Of a stretch of 64,000 nt of DNA, positions 17,801-25,334 are shown in pieces; positions within the stretch are counted from its first letter, which is position 1; each line of letters begins with the position of its first letter. This DNA is from Acidaminobacter sp964416305 (GTDB lineage: Bacteria; Bacillota; Clostridia; Peptostreptococcales; Acidaminobacteraceae): the NCBI GenBank assembly GCA_964416305.1, contig CAYQDM010000014.1, positions 1-64,000 on the forward strand, given 5' to 3'. The notes beneath the pieces were generated by a model. That model was not told the origin of the DNA and made no database searches. It was given only the letters and a program-made list of their open reading frames with translations. The position numbers were made by a program, and so were the translations under genes.

Positions 17801-18424
17801 TGGGCATATGACATTGGTTTCGGCGGCCTCGACCACGTTCTGGCTTCCGGCGAAAACGTCAACGTCCTCGTCTTTGATACAGAAGTTTACTCCAATACGG
17901 GCGGCCAGGCTTCCAAGGCGTCCCCAACAGCTTCTATCGCTAAGTTTGCCGCAGCCGGCAAGCGCGTGAAGAAGAAAGACCTTGGCATGATCGCAGCGAC
18001 TTATGGCTATGTCTATGTCGCTCAGGTCGCAATGGGCGCTGATAAGAACCAATTCATGAAAGCCCTCATCGAAGCTGAAAGCTACGACGGTCCATCCCTC
18101 ATCATTGCTTACGCACCATGTATCAACCACGGCATCAAGGCCGGCATGGGCAAGACGCAGAACAGAATGAAGGAAGCGGTAGACGCAGGCTACTGGCACC
18201 TCTGGAGATTCGACCCACGCCTCAAGGAAGCAGGAAAGAATCCATTCATCCTCGATTCCAAGGCGCCAACGGTCGAATTCAAAGACTTCCTCATGGGCGA
18301 AGTTCGATACACTTCACTCAAGAGCCAGTTCGCAGATGTTGCGGATCAACTCTTCGAGCAAGCTGCAAAAGAAGCTAAAGATCGCTATGACGGCTACGTC
18401 CGTATGGCGAAGATGGAGTTTTAA
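14885..18424 (+). CDS. nifJ: Pyruvate:ferredoxin (flavodoxin) oxidoreductase, single chain
   Basis: Oxidises pyruvate with CoA to acetyl-CoA and CO2 and reduces ferredoxin; the central step of anaerobic fermentation. At 1179 residues it is the homodimeric all-in-one type with domains gamma-alpha, delta and beta fused. AIYPITPSSTMAELVDEWA opens the pyrimidine-binding domain. Two 4Fe-4S clusters are held by C691-C694-C697-C701 and C747-C750-C753-C757. The thiamine diphosphate site is GGDGWAYDIGFGGLDH near 967-982 followed by NTGGQ. AGGAGG lies ten bases before the ATG at 14885; TTG at 14879 is possible. Monocistronic between a strong regulated promoter and a strong terminator. Codon use is more biased than in its neighbours, as expected for an abundant enzyme. 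Confidence 0.96.
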   Translation: MSKKVMKTMDGNTAASYVAYAFTEVAAIYPITPSSTMAELVDEWAAHDMRNIFGQRVQVTEMQSEAGAAGAVHGSLQAGALTTTFTASQGLLLMIPNMYKIAGELLPCVFHVSARALAGHALSIFGDHSDVMAARQTGFALLASGSVQEVVDLGGIAHLSAIKSKVPFLHFFDGFRTSHEVQKVEMIDYADFDRLLDKEAVAEFRKKALNPENPVTRGTAQNPDIFFQAKEASNKFYTAIPGIVEDYMKEISKVTGRTYNLFDYYGAPDADRVIVAMGSVTQTIEETIDYLNARGEKVGLIKVRLYRPFAPEYMMKVLPKTVKKIAVLDRTKEPGSLGEPLYLDIRNAFYNTENAPEIVGGRYGLGSKDTTPSQIKSVYENLKSDAPKNNFTIGINDDVTFLSLECKESIVTESPSTVRCKFWGLGSDGTVGANKNAIKIIGDKTDLYAQGYFSYDSKKSGGVTISHLRFGKEPIRSTYLIDEADYIACHNQAYVYQYDLLKGLKEGGNFVLNCMWTGEEVEANLPAAMKRYLYEKKINFYTIDATSIAEEIGLGNRINMVMQSAFFKLANVIPVEDAVKYLKEANVKSYGSKGEKIVAMNDKAVDAGIEKLVKFEIPESFKDAKDAAEGAGEELPRFIKDILIPMNRQEGDNLPVSTFVGAEDGTFEAGSAAYEKRGIAVTVPEWQAANCIQCNQCSFVCPHAVIRPFLLTAEEKANAPEGFETIKAMGKGFEELQYKIQVSTMDCTGCGNCADVCPSKNKALVMKPLDTQVNKEIPNWNYAIKLPVKDDLMATNTVKGSQFAQPLFEFSGACAGCGETPYIKVVTQLYGDRMSIANATGCSSIWGGSAPSTPYCKNEEGKGPSWANSLFEDNAEFGMGMVLGNTAVRTLMKDKALEFAGLNVDDAVKAPFTAWVEGMEDAKASKEAAVGILQILNDNSVTDAKAKEILEFFETHKDFLIKRSQWILGGDGWAYDIGFGGLDHVLASGENVNVLVFDTEVYSNTGGQASKASPTASIAKFAAAGKRVKKKDLGMIAATYGYVYVAQVAMGADKNQFMKALIEAESYDGPSLIIAYAPCINHGIKAGMGKTQNRMKEAVDAGYWHLWRFDPRLKEAGKNPFILDSKAPTVEFKDFLMGEVRYTSLKSQFADVADQLFEQAAKEAKDRYDGYVRMAKMEF

Positions 18425-18466
18425 TCCAGCTTCCATTAAAACCGTTTGAAATGCTGAGATAAAAGG

Positions 18467-18504
18467 AAAACCCATCCCGGAGCCGCGCTCCGGGGTGGGT
18501 TTTT
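18467..18504 (+). terminator. Rho-independent terminator
   Basis: AAAACCCATCCCGGAGC pairs with GCTCCGGGGTGGGTTTTT around CGC. It ends the pyruvate:ferredoxin oxidoreductase transcript, and its flanking A run also suits the opposite direction. Confidence 0.9.
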
Positions 18505-18567
18505 AAATGTTATGTCAGAAGAATGGGTTGACAGGCCACAGGCCGCTGACACCGCCATCGATGCATT

Positions 18568-19236
18568 TTAACTCTCCTGTGTCAGCTGTTGGAGAAGTTC
18601 GGTAAGGTCTTCAACAGTCTCTGTCCGGTAAGCGGGGGCGCAAAGGTCGAATTCCTCCCTGGAGCCATAGCCATAGCCTACGGCGATGGTGTCTATGCCG
18701 CAAGTCCGAGCGCCTTCCACATCATAGTGTCTGTCCCCGATCATCAGACAGGTCTCAGGCTTAAGATGCTCCTGACTCAGCAGCCACTCAAGGACTTGAG
18801 ACTTTTGGTCTCTGGTGTGATCCAAGGTACTGCCGGCAATTAAAGTAAAAAAGTGATCCAGTTTGAGGTGTTTCAGCAGGGTTTCCGCAAAGATCTGTGG
18901 CTTTGAGGTGGCCAGGTAAACAGGGACGCCGGCCTGTTGAAGCTGCATTAAGAGATTTGGGATTCCTGGATAAATACTGCATTCAAACAATCCGGTCACA
19001 GAGTAGTATTCCCTGTACTTTTCGACCGCTTCCCTGGCCTTGGCGTGGTCAAAACCAAAATAGCGCGTGAAGGAGTCGGTCAGAGGAGGACCTATGAAGG
19101 GTGTCAAAGAGTCGTAGTCAGATTCGGGGATCTCGATGCCGTAATGTTTAAGCGCGTAGACAATCGCGCGAGTGATGCCGGTCTTGGGCTCAATGAGCGT
19201 GCCGTCGAGATCAAAGATCAGATTTTTATAGGTCAT
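18568..19236 (-). CDS. HAD-superfamily phosphatase, phosphoglycolate phosphatase-like
   Basis: 222-residue cytosolic HAD hydrolase with the nucleophile motif DLDGTL near residue 9, a helical cap, the motif II threonine/serine in LATSKP, the lysine of motif III near DQKSQVL, and the acidic pair GDRHYDVEGA. The cap type matches Gph/PpaX/YsaA-like phosphatases, so likely substrates are small phosphometabolites, but the exact one cannot be read. AAAGGAG precedes the ATG at good spacing. It is a single gene convergent with the upstream oxidoreductase. Confidence 0.85.
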   Translation of the reverse strand: MTYKNLIFDLDGTLIEPKTGITRAIVYALKHYGIEIPESDYDSLTPFIGPPLTDSFTRYFGFDHAKAREAVEKYREYYSVTGLFECSIYPGIPNLLMQLQQAGVPVYLATSKPQIFAETLLKHLKLDHFFTLIAGSTLDHTRDQKSQVLEWLLSQEHLKPETCLMIGDRHYDVEGARTCGIDTIAVGYGYGSREEFDLCAPAYRTETVEDLTELLQQLTQES

Positions 19237-19311
19237 GGCGGCGTCTCCTTTCGAAAGTACCGTTACAGAATGTTTTAAGTCTGGAAATTACAGTGTCAAG
19301 GCGGAGATTTT

Positions 19312-19341
19312 TTGAATGTTCTTACGCAACTATGTTACACT
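19312..19341 (+). promoter_or_regulatory. Possible promoter
   Basis: TTGAAT (19312-19317) and TACACT (19336-19341) at 18-base spacing, about 38 bases before the next start codon. Moderate match to the sigma-A consensus. Confidence 0.4.
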
Positions 19342-19378
19342 AATAAGAGGCAAAAAGAAACCGGAAGGATGGCTGACC

Positions 19379-19837
19379 ATGTTCATACATACCCGTACAC
19401 GCCTGTTCTGCGAGCTCCACAGGGCCCAGCGCTGGCTGACGCATGAGGACTTCGTGGGAAAATGGCTGAAGGAAGAGATGAATCAGCTTGAGATCGTTGG
19501 TATAGAGCCCCGCGAAAAAGTTGAGTGCTTCTGGCGTTCCATTGATGATCAGGGCAATACATTCAAAGATTCTGCAGTATTCCATATGATGCCTTGTGGG
19601 GAGAGAACACAATACTGCACAGAGATTCACCTGATGGTACATCCGGATACTGCGAGGTTTGGGATGCGGTCGGGGGCTGCAGACGAACCTGGGCATGAGC
19701 CGGTCGAGGCCTGGAGGAAGTCAGCCCTTGACTGTTGGAAGCAGCGTCTTGAGTCCCTCAGACAATGTGTCAACGGTGATTGGGTAATTGAAGACCGCGA
19801 CTTGAACCGCAGCGTGCTGCTGAAAAGCCGCTTGTAG
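19379..19837 (+). CDS. Hypothetical protein, possibly SRPBCC/AHSA1-like
   Basis: 152-residue soluble protein I do not firmly recognise. The N-terminal third, with an aromatic HRAQRWLTHEDFVGKWL segment after a strand, and later alternating strands (VECFWRSID, TQYCTEIHLMV) ending in a long helix resemble the START/SRPBCC layout of AHSA1-type proteins, but the match is loose. ATG at 19379 has GGAAGGA nine bases before it; the longer upstream frame does not. It stands alone behind its own weak promoter. Confidence 0.5.
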   Translation: MFIHTRTRLFCELHRAQRWLTHEDFVGKWLKEEMNQLEIVGIEPREKVECFWRSIDDQGNTFKDSAVFHMMPCGERTQYCTEIHLMVHPDTARFGMRSGAADEPGHEPVEAWRKSALDCWKQRLESLRQCVNGDWVIEDRDLNRSVLLKSRL

Positions 19838-19864
19838 TGGATCGTTCGCGGGTTTGCACAGATG

Positions 19865-19895
19865 AAAAAACCGCCAGGCGTGATCGTCTGGCGGT
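19865..19895 (-). terminator. Terminator for the DJ-1-like gene
   Basis: On the minus strand ACCGCCAG and CTGGCGGT form an eight-base-pair stem with a ten-base loop followed by TTTTTT. It lies about 40 bases after the stop of the DJ-1-like gene. Confidence 0.85.
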
Positions 19896-19935
19896 GCTGA
19901 TAAATTGTAATTCATCAAGAAGTCCTTTTACCTTG

Positions 19936-20757
19936 TCAGTGATTCAGTTCTGTTCGCGTCTTTAGATTTCTGTTCAGGTGACATATGGCCAGCTTGGCTA
20001 AGCTGATAACGGATGCGCTGTTTTGAGCGGTCAAAAGCTCTTTGAATTCTACTATGAATTCGCGGGTATAATGTCTGTGGAATCGAAGTTCCGCACCCAT
20101 CTCATCCAGTGCTTCCTCAAGATTGAAAGCGGGCGAGGCCGAAGCTTGACGTTTGGCGATCCTCTCTTCCAAAGCTTTTGGAAAGCAAGTCATTTCGTAG
20201 TCATAAAAGAGCCATGGTTCATCCGGATCCGGTGTCTGAATCAGTCCGGCAGTGCCGTGACCAATAGCAACAATAGGCTTCATATGAGCTTTCATGTGTT
20301 TTAAAATGCGTTTCAATTCCTTTTGGTTAGGCAGATCAGCCAAGGCGCCTTTGCCCCCGGGAAGGAATAGTCCGTGAAGATGAAGGAGCATTTCTTCTGT
20401 GATGTCAGAAAGTTTATAAGGGATCAGCAGTTCCGTCAGTCCGTCTATATAGTGTTCATAATCCTTGCGTTCTTCGGGTTTCATGGTGGCGACGCCAGCG
20501 GCATCTGCCAGAGGTGTGTCGCCGTCAGGCGTGGCAAACATGACTTGATAGCCGGCTTCGATCAAAGTTTTATGCAGGTCTGCGAGCTCACACAGATGAT
20601 AACCGCAAGAGACGGAGGTCCCGTCTGACAGGGTCAGACTTCGGGCGGTGCTGATCACAGCCAGAACTTTGCCTTTGACAGTGCTGCAATTCTGATCCTT
20701 GCTGGTGTCAAGTGACAGGTTGGCCTCTTTTTTTGAATCCAGGGAAAGATCTGACAT
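19936..20757 (-). CDS. DJ-1/PfpI-family protein lacking the catalytic cysteine
   Basis: 273-residue class I glutamine amidotransferase-like protein of the Hsp31/PfpI group. It has LAVISTARSLTLSDG, the substrate-loop ADLHKTLIEAGYQVMFATPDGDTPLAD, and GLFLPGGKGALADL, where active relatives have GG(H)G. The nucleophile elbow reads AIGHGTAGL, so glycine stands where active members have cysteine (A-x-C-H-G). Glyoxalase III, deglycase or peptidase chemistry by the usual mechanism therefore seems unlikely; a binding or regulatory role is possible. ATG at 20757 follows GGAGGTGATC; the ATG at 20775 overlaps that site and is rejected. A short polar Ser/Lys-rich N-terminal extension of about 30 residues is present. 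Confidence 0.75.
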   Translation of the reverse strand: MSDLSLDSKKEANLSLDTSKDQNCSTVKGKVLAVISTARSLTLSDGTSVSCGYHLCELADLHKTLIEAGYQVMFATPDGDTPLADAAGVATMKPEERKDYEHYIDGLTELLIPYKLSDITEEMLLHLHGLFLPGGKGALADLPNQKELKRILKHMKAHMKPIVAIGHGTAGLIQTPDPDEPWLFYDYEMTCFPKALEERIAKRQASASPAFNLEEALDEMGAELRFHRHYTREFIVEFKELLTAQNSASVISLAKLAICHLNRNLKTRTELNH

Positions 20758-20884
20758 TTTGATCACCTCCTCCATTATTTATACCTCATTCTGAAAGAAT
20801 TAATCAGTACTTGAGTCAGCTTGGCGCGGACAGGACGTTAAAAGGCCTGCAAAATTCAAAAATTCCTTAAACCGGAGGTCCTTT

Positions 20885-21355
20885 ATGTTGGAAGTAGATA
20901 TTCCTTCTTATGGCAAACTAGTTTTTAAAAATGTGGTGTTTGACTACAACGGCACGGTGGCAAAGGATGGCGCGCTCATCGAGGGCGTCATGGAGCGTCT
21001 TCAGAAACTGTCCCATACGGTAAGGATTCACATCCTCACAGCAGATACATATGGTACGGTGAAAAAAGCATTCGAAGGCATGCGCATTGATGTACATATT
21101 CTGGAAAGCGAGCACGGGACACAGGAGAAGCTCGAGTTTCTTAGAAAACTGGGAACAGACCGCACCATTGCCGTTGGGAACGGCAACAATGACAGCCTTA
21201 TGCTGAAGGAATCCATTCTGGGGATTGCGGTCATAGGCGCAGAGGGACTTGCGCGACGAGCCCTGATGGATGCGGATCTGCTTTTCACGGATATCATTGA
21301 CGTTCTGGAAACCCTTGAAAATCCAAAGCGATTAGTCGCAACCCTGAGAGAGTAG
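20885..21355 (+). CDS. Small HAD-family phosphatase, soluble P-type ATPase-like
   Basis: 156-residue HAD protein without a cap domain. VVFDYNGTVA carries the nucleophile in the D-x-N-G-T form seen in P-type ATPases rather than DxDGT; HILTADTYG is motif II; and GNGNNDSLMLKES is the acidic motif. This matches the family named soluble P-type ATPase (COG4087), whose function is not established. CCGGAGGTCC precedes the ATG. It is six bases from nhaC and four genes' spacing suggests an operon with nhaC and truA. Confidence 0.8.
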   Translation: MLEVDIPSYGKLVFKNVVFDYNGTVAKDGALIEGVMERLQKLSHTVRIHILTADTYGTVKKAFEGMRIDVHILESEHGTQEKLEFLRKLGTDRTIAVGNGNNDSLMLKESILGIAVIGAEGLARRALMDADLLFTDIIDVLETLENPKRLVATLRE

Positions 21356-21361
21356 GTCCCC

Positions 21362-22786
21362 ATGCTGACTTTTCGCGACAGTCTGATCACCTTGTCAATG
21401 GTGGTCCTATGCATTGTCAGCGCAATACTCCTGAAGATTTCGCTCTTTTTTGGGTTTGCAACGGCAATACTATTACTCTTGATTTATTTCAGCCATAAGG
21501 GCTTTTCTGCGAGGTCTATGGCGGAGGCGGCCCTCATTGCGGTACGGGGATGTACCGTGGTCTATGTGGTCATTCTGTTGATGGGGATTTCCATAGCGGT
21601 CTGGATTGCGTCCGGGGTCATACCTGCCATTATTTATTACGGCCTGGACTGGTTTGCGAAGGAGACCTTTTTGACAGCCGCTTTTCTCATAACGTCAATT
21701 GTCGCCATGATTATGGGAACGGGACTGGGCACGCTCAGCACCATCGGCATAGCACTTATGGGCATTGGCAGCGGATTTGGTTTCGAACCGCCTCTGGTCC
21801 TGGGCGCAATTCTCTCTGGTTCCTATATTGCGGACAAATTGTCGCCGGTTAACGGGCTGGTCAATCTGCAGCTGGGCGTGGCGAAACTGCCCTACAAAGT
21901 TTACGCCCGAGCAGCTCTCAAAACGACAATTCCGGTGATGCTGATCTGTATCCTCCTGTATTCCTGGATTGGCAGCGCGTCGGAAACAGTCACGGCTGCA
22001 GTGAATACGCAGGTGCTCCGGGAGGCCCTGGCCGAGCAATATGTTATGAGTCCGCTGCTATTCCTCATTCCGGCAATACTTCTTGGCATGACCTTCAAAG
22101 GGTTCAAGATTCATGTCGGCATGCTGGTCTGTATTTTGATTGGCAGTCTGACAGCCATTTTGGTACAGGGCGCAGGGGTGGTCGAGCTCATCACTTGGCT
22201 TGCAAAAGGCTATAGACTTTCTCCCGAGAGCGCGCCTCTTCTGGCGAATATACTCAAGGGCGGGGGGGTCGCCCCTATGCTGGAGGTGCTGTTGATCGTC
22301 CTCTGCGCAGTCGCCTTCAGCGGCATCCTGGAGCGGACGAACGCGCTGGCACCCATGATGAACAAGGTCATTTCGGAAAAGGACGGTCCCGGCAGACTTA
22401 CGTTCAAGACCGGACTTCTGAGCATTCTATTCCTGAGCGTGTCCTGTGATCAGACCCTGCCTATACTTTTGCCCATCAAATCGCTCCGGAGCGCCTTTGA
22501 ATCCCGCGGCCTGACTATAGCGGACCTTGCGAGGACAGTTTCAGACACAGGCGTGATCATGGCGCCTCTTCAGTTTTGGAACGTCAACACCATCATCATA
22601 GTCGGTCTGACGGGAATCACGCCGGCTTTATACGCCAAATACAGCTTTCTCTTGTATTTGTTCCCTCTGGTCACGGTAATTTATGCCCTGATCCTGGGAA
22701 GCCGGCACGGGCGGCGCAATCAACCCTCCACAACTGAAAAGGAGAATGACTATGACACAAAGATACAGAATGGACCTGGCTTATGA
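21362..22786 (+). CDS. nhaC: NhaC-family Na+/H+ antiporter
   Basis: 474-residue membrane antiporter with about eleven predicted helices, exporting Na+ in exchange for H+ or organic counter-ions. GTGLGTLSTIGIALMGIG and LSPVNGLVNL are the conserved pore motifs of the NhaC group (SPVND in many members; here N-G). DQTLPILLP in the second half is also conserved. Malate/lactate exchange is known for some members, so substrate is uncertain. The ATG lies six bases after the HAD gene. The C-terminal 35 bases overlap truA. It may balance the Na+ moved by the Nqr complex. Confidence 0.88.
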   Translation: MLTFRDSLITLSMVVLCIVSAILLKISLFFGFATAILLLLIYFSHKGFSARSMAEAALIAVRGCTVVYVVILLMGISIAVWIASGVIPAIIYYGLDWFAKETFLTAAFLITSIVAMIMGTGLGTLSTIGIALMGIGSGFGFEPPLVLGAILSGSYIADKLSPVNGLVNLQLGVAKLPYKVYARAALKTTIPVMLICILLYSWIGSASETVTAAVNTQVLREALAEQYVMSPLLFLIPAILLGMTFKGFKIHVGMLVCILIGSLTAILVQGAGVVELITWLAKGYRLSPESAPLLANILKGGGVAPMLEVLLIVLCAVAFSGILERTNALAPMMNKVISEKDGPGRLTFKTGLLSILFLSVSCDQTLPILLPIKSLRSAFESRGLTIADLARTVSDTGVIMAPLQFWNVNTIIIVGLTGITPALYAKYSFLLYLFPLVTVIYALILGSRHGRRNQPSTTEKENDYDTKIQNGPGL

Positions 22787-23615
22787 CGGCAAACGCTATA
22801 AAGGATGGCAGCGGCTTGGCGAGGATTTGAAAGCGGAGACCATTCAAGGGAAACTTGAAACAGCTCTGTCCAGAATTCTGGTTGAAGAAATTGAAATTGA
22901 AGGCGCCGGCAGGACGGATGCGGGGGTTCACGCGCTGGGTCAGGTCGCGACATTTTCAGCTGAGAAAGCTTTTGATGTGAAGGAGGTCCTGAAGGACCTG
23001 AATTTTTATCTGCCGGAGGATATGGCGGTACTGAAGCTGGAGGCGGTTCATCCGAGCTTTCATGCGCGCTACTCTGCTGTCTCCAAGACTTACCTTTACA
23101 AGATTCTAAACACGGAGATTCCAGACCCCTTCAGCCACCGTTACAGCCTGTATCTGGAAGAGTCTTTGGATGTGGCAGCCATGATCCGCGCTGCAGAGCT
23201 GTTTGTGGGGGAACATGATTTTACGGCCTTCACCACAGCCAAATCGAAGAAGAAATCCATGGTCCGCCGTATTGAACGCCTGGAGATCATAGCCAAGCCG
23301 TTGGTGGCAGATCAGGCTCTGAATCCTGCAACGGCCCATACTCTGGACAAGAGCATCGAGATCAGAATCACGGCGAATGGCTTCCTTCACAACATGGCCC
23401 GTAAAATTACCGGGACGCTGATTGAAATTGGCCTTGGACGGATTCCGTCCGAACAGGCAAAGGTCATGCTGGAGACGGGAGACCGCAGCCTTTCGAGTGA
23501 GCTCGCGCCGGCACATGGTCTCTACCTGGAAAGGGTCGTTTATGGCCAGCCTGGGAAAGGTCGCACGAACAAAGAACCGAACAGGAAAGGCAGCGACAAT
23601 CAAGCTCAGGAATAG
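22752..23615 (+). CDS. truA: tRNA pseudouridine synthase A
   Basis: Converts uridines 38-40 of the tRNA anticodon arm to pseudouridine. The 287-residue product has the catalytic aspartate in GAGRTDAGVHALGQ, the typical YLYKI strand, and GNGFLHNMARKI variant ANGFLHNMVR-like near the C-terminal domain. A polar tail of about 20 residues rich in Lys, Asn and Gln extends beyond the family core. The start lies inside nhaC; AAGGAG suits ATG 22752 (seven-base spacing) better than ATG 22746. A terminator follows. Confidence 0.95.
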   Translation: MTQRYRMDLAYDGKRYKGWQRLGEDLKAETIQGKLETALSRILVEEIEIEGAGRTDAGVHALGQVATFSAEKAFDVKEVLKDLNFYLPEDMAVLKLEAVHPSFHARYSAVSKTYLYKILNTEIPDPFSHRYSLYLEESLDVAAMIRAAELFVGEHDFTAFTTAKSKKKSMVRRIERLEIIAKPLVADQALNPATAHTLDKSIEIRITANGFLHNMARKITGTLIEIGLGRIPSEQAKVMLETGDRSLSSELAPAHGLYLERVVYGQPGKGRTNKEPNRKGSDNQAQE

Positions 23616-23623
23616 TTTGAATA

Positions 23624-23658
23624 CAAAAAAACTACCCGTTAAATGGGTAGTTTTTTTC
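23624..23658. terminator. Bidirectional terminator
   Basis: AAAAAAACTACCCGTT and AATGGGTAGTTTTTTT form an eight-pair GC-poor stem with A/T runs on both sides, between truA and the convergent MATE gene. Confidence 0.85.
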
Positions 23659-23667
23659 AGTTCAGCT

Positions 23668-23675
23668 GCCGATGG
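23668..23675. repeat. Copy of the intergenic GCCGATGG motif
   Basis: An isolated copy of the eight-base core seen as an inverted pair at 1557-1610, located just after the truA terminator. It may be coincidence. Confidence 0.25.
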
Positions 23676-23700
23676 CTGAGGCGGACTCAATGCATCGAAA

Positions 23701-25065
23701 TTACACTTGGGGCGGCAAGGCCCCTTCCTGGGAAGCTTGGGCAGCGCTCATCTGTTTATAAAGCTTAGACAGCATGAAAATACTGACGATGGTAGAGATG
23801 ACATCCGCTGCCGGATAGGTCAGCCAGACGCCGGTCAGGCCGAGGCCTGTCACTGCAGGGATAATATACATCAAAGGAATGAAGAGAATGAACTGCCTGA
23901 GCAATGACAAGAACAGCGCTGGCTTCGCTTTTCCTAGGGCCTGATAGACGGAGGCGCTCATAATCTGAATAGAGACGAACGGAATCGCGGAGATAATGAT
24001 TCGGAGCGCTTTGGCCCCAATGTCAATAACTTCCTGCTCGGGGGTAAATAACCTCATGATGAGAGCCGGGAAGAGCTGGGCTATGAGCCAGCCAAAACTG
24101 GACATTGCAATGAGCACAATTTGTGCGATTCGGATGGATTCCCGAACGCGGTCAAAGCGTCTGGCGCCGTAGTTAAAGCCGGCGATAGGCTGGAAGCCCT
24201 GAAGGACGCCAAACATAGGCATGAACAGAAAAGAAATGATGCGGTTGATAGCGCCGAAGGCTGAAAGTGCAATATCGCCGCCGTACTGGACAATGGAATT
24301 GTTCAGGAAGATCGCGAGAATGCTCCCCCCAACCTGTCGGGAAAACGCTGGGAAACCAAGCTGCAGGATCTCGGACATATAAGCGCCATGGGGTCTGAGG
24401 TGATGTGGCTTGATCGCGAAGATGCTTTTTCCGCTGTACATGTAGACTAAGAGGTAGATGAAGGAGACGAACTGAGAGAGGATCGTCGCGATTGCGGCGC
24501 CGCGAATCCCCATATCCAGGGCGAAGATAAAGATGGGATCCAGGATAATATTCAGGCCAGCGCCTATCATCATGGAAATCATGGCGACCATGGCGTTGCC
24601 TTCGGAGCGCACTATGTTGTTGCCGACTACTGAAAAACTGAAGAATACAGCCCCGTAGAAGATGACGGACATATAGTCTCTCGCATAGGGGAGAACGTCA
24701 GCTGAAGCGCCGAAGAGCTTCAAAATGGGGTCGAGGAGGAGTGATCCTGTGATCGTGATGAACACACCAAGGATCACAATGAGGACGTAGGCGTTGCCGG
24801 CGACATTGTCCGCCTTTTCGCTGTCGCCCTCACCAAGGCTGATGGAAGCCAGCGCGCCGCCGCCAATGCCGACCATCTGACCGACGGCGAGGATAAACAT
24901 CTGAATGGGAAAAGCCACTGTCAAACCGGCCATCCCCAGAAAGCCGACGCCTTGACCAATGTAAATAGCATCCACGATGTTATATAGGGCATTGACGATC
25001 ATAGCCAATGTCGCAGGAACGGAAAGCTTTAAAAGCAGTTTTCCGATGGGCGCGTTCGCAAGCAT
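23701..25065 (-). CDS. MATE-family efflux transporter
   Basis: Twelve-helix multidrug/toxin exporter of the MATE family, driven by Na+ or H+. APIGKLLLKLSVPATLAMIVNALYNIVDAIYIG is the classic first-helix region and the repeat MIGAGLNIILDPIFIF matches the conserved NxxLDPxFIF motif. The first ATG (25065) is 31 bases from the only good ribosome binding site, AGGAGGTG at 25104-25097. In-frame ATT (25092-25090) or ATC (25089-25087) sit 5 or 8 bases from that site, and the extra nine residues would give an N-terminus typical of the family, so a rare non-AUG start is likely. The promoter upstream carries an operator-like inverted repeat. Confidence 0.88.
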   Translation of the reverse strand: MLANAPIGKLLLKLSVPATLAMIVNALYNIVDAIYIGQGVGFLGMAGLTVAFPIQMFILAVGQMVGIGGGALASISLGEGDSEKADNVAGNAYVLIVILGVFITITGSLLLDPILKLFGASADVLPYARDYMSVIFYGAVFFSFSVVGNNIVRSEGNAMVAMISMMIGAGLNIILDPIFIFALDMGIRGAAIATILSQFVSFIYLLVYMYSGKSIFAIKPHHLRPHGAYMSEILQLGFPAFSRQVGGSILAIFLNNSIVQYGGDIALSAFGAINRIISFLFMPMFGVLQGFQPIAGFNYGARRFDRVRESIRIAQIVLIAMSSFGWLIAQLFPALIMRLFTPEQEVIDIGAKALRIIISAIPFVSIQIMSASVYQALGKAKPALFLSLLRQFILFIPLMYIIPAVTGLGLTGVWLTYPAADVISTIVSIFMLSKLYKQMSAAQASQEGALPPQV

Positions 25066-25141
25066 TTGTTGTCTTTCATTCTGGTTGATAATCCTGCACC
25101 TCCTGTAAAAATTCCTAAATTTGCTATCTTAACAAAGAAGC

Positions 25142-25188
25142 AGTATATCATAAAATGAAAGGTTGTTCAATTTTGTTAAATGATATAC
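25142..25188 (-). promoter_or_regulatory. MATE gene promoter with 9-bp inverted repeat
   Basis: On the minus strand TTGAAC (25170-25165), 17 bases, TATACT (25147-25142). GTATATCAT (25143-25151) and ATGATATAC (25180-25188) are perfect inverted arms; one overlaps the -10 box and the other lies just upstream of the -35 box. This is the layout of a MarR- or TetR-type operator on an exporter gene. Confidence 0.65.
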
Positions 25189-25334
25189 ATAATGATGGTG
25201 CAAGGTGTCGGCGGTGTGCGACTATCAAACGTACCTTACGCCATCAACACCGAGTTTCTGACACCGAATTTCGCACCAAAAACAGACACGGACAGCTGCC
25301 GCCGTCCGCGTCCTCTTCTGCGAACTATCTCGCT

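Noticed and set aside
15186..18378. Long open frames on both strands inside the pyruvate:ferredoxin oxidoreductase gene
   Set aside because: They are shadows of a strongly codon-biased gene; none has a ribosome binding site or a known domain.
25200..25334. Possible riboswitch or remnant gene before the MATE gene
   Set aside because: The stretch lies upstream of the promoter on the minus strand and after the convergent side of the beta-CASP gene; no conserved aptamer elements or coding frame could be recognised.
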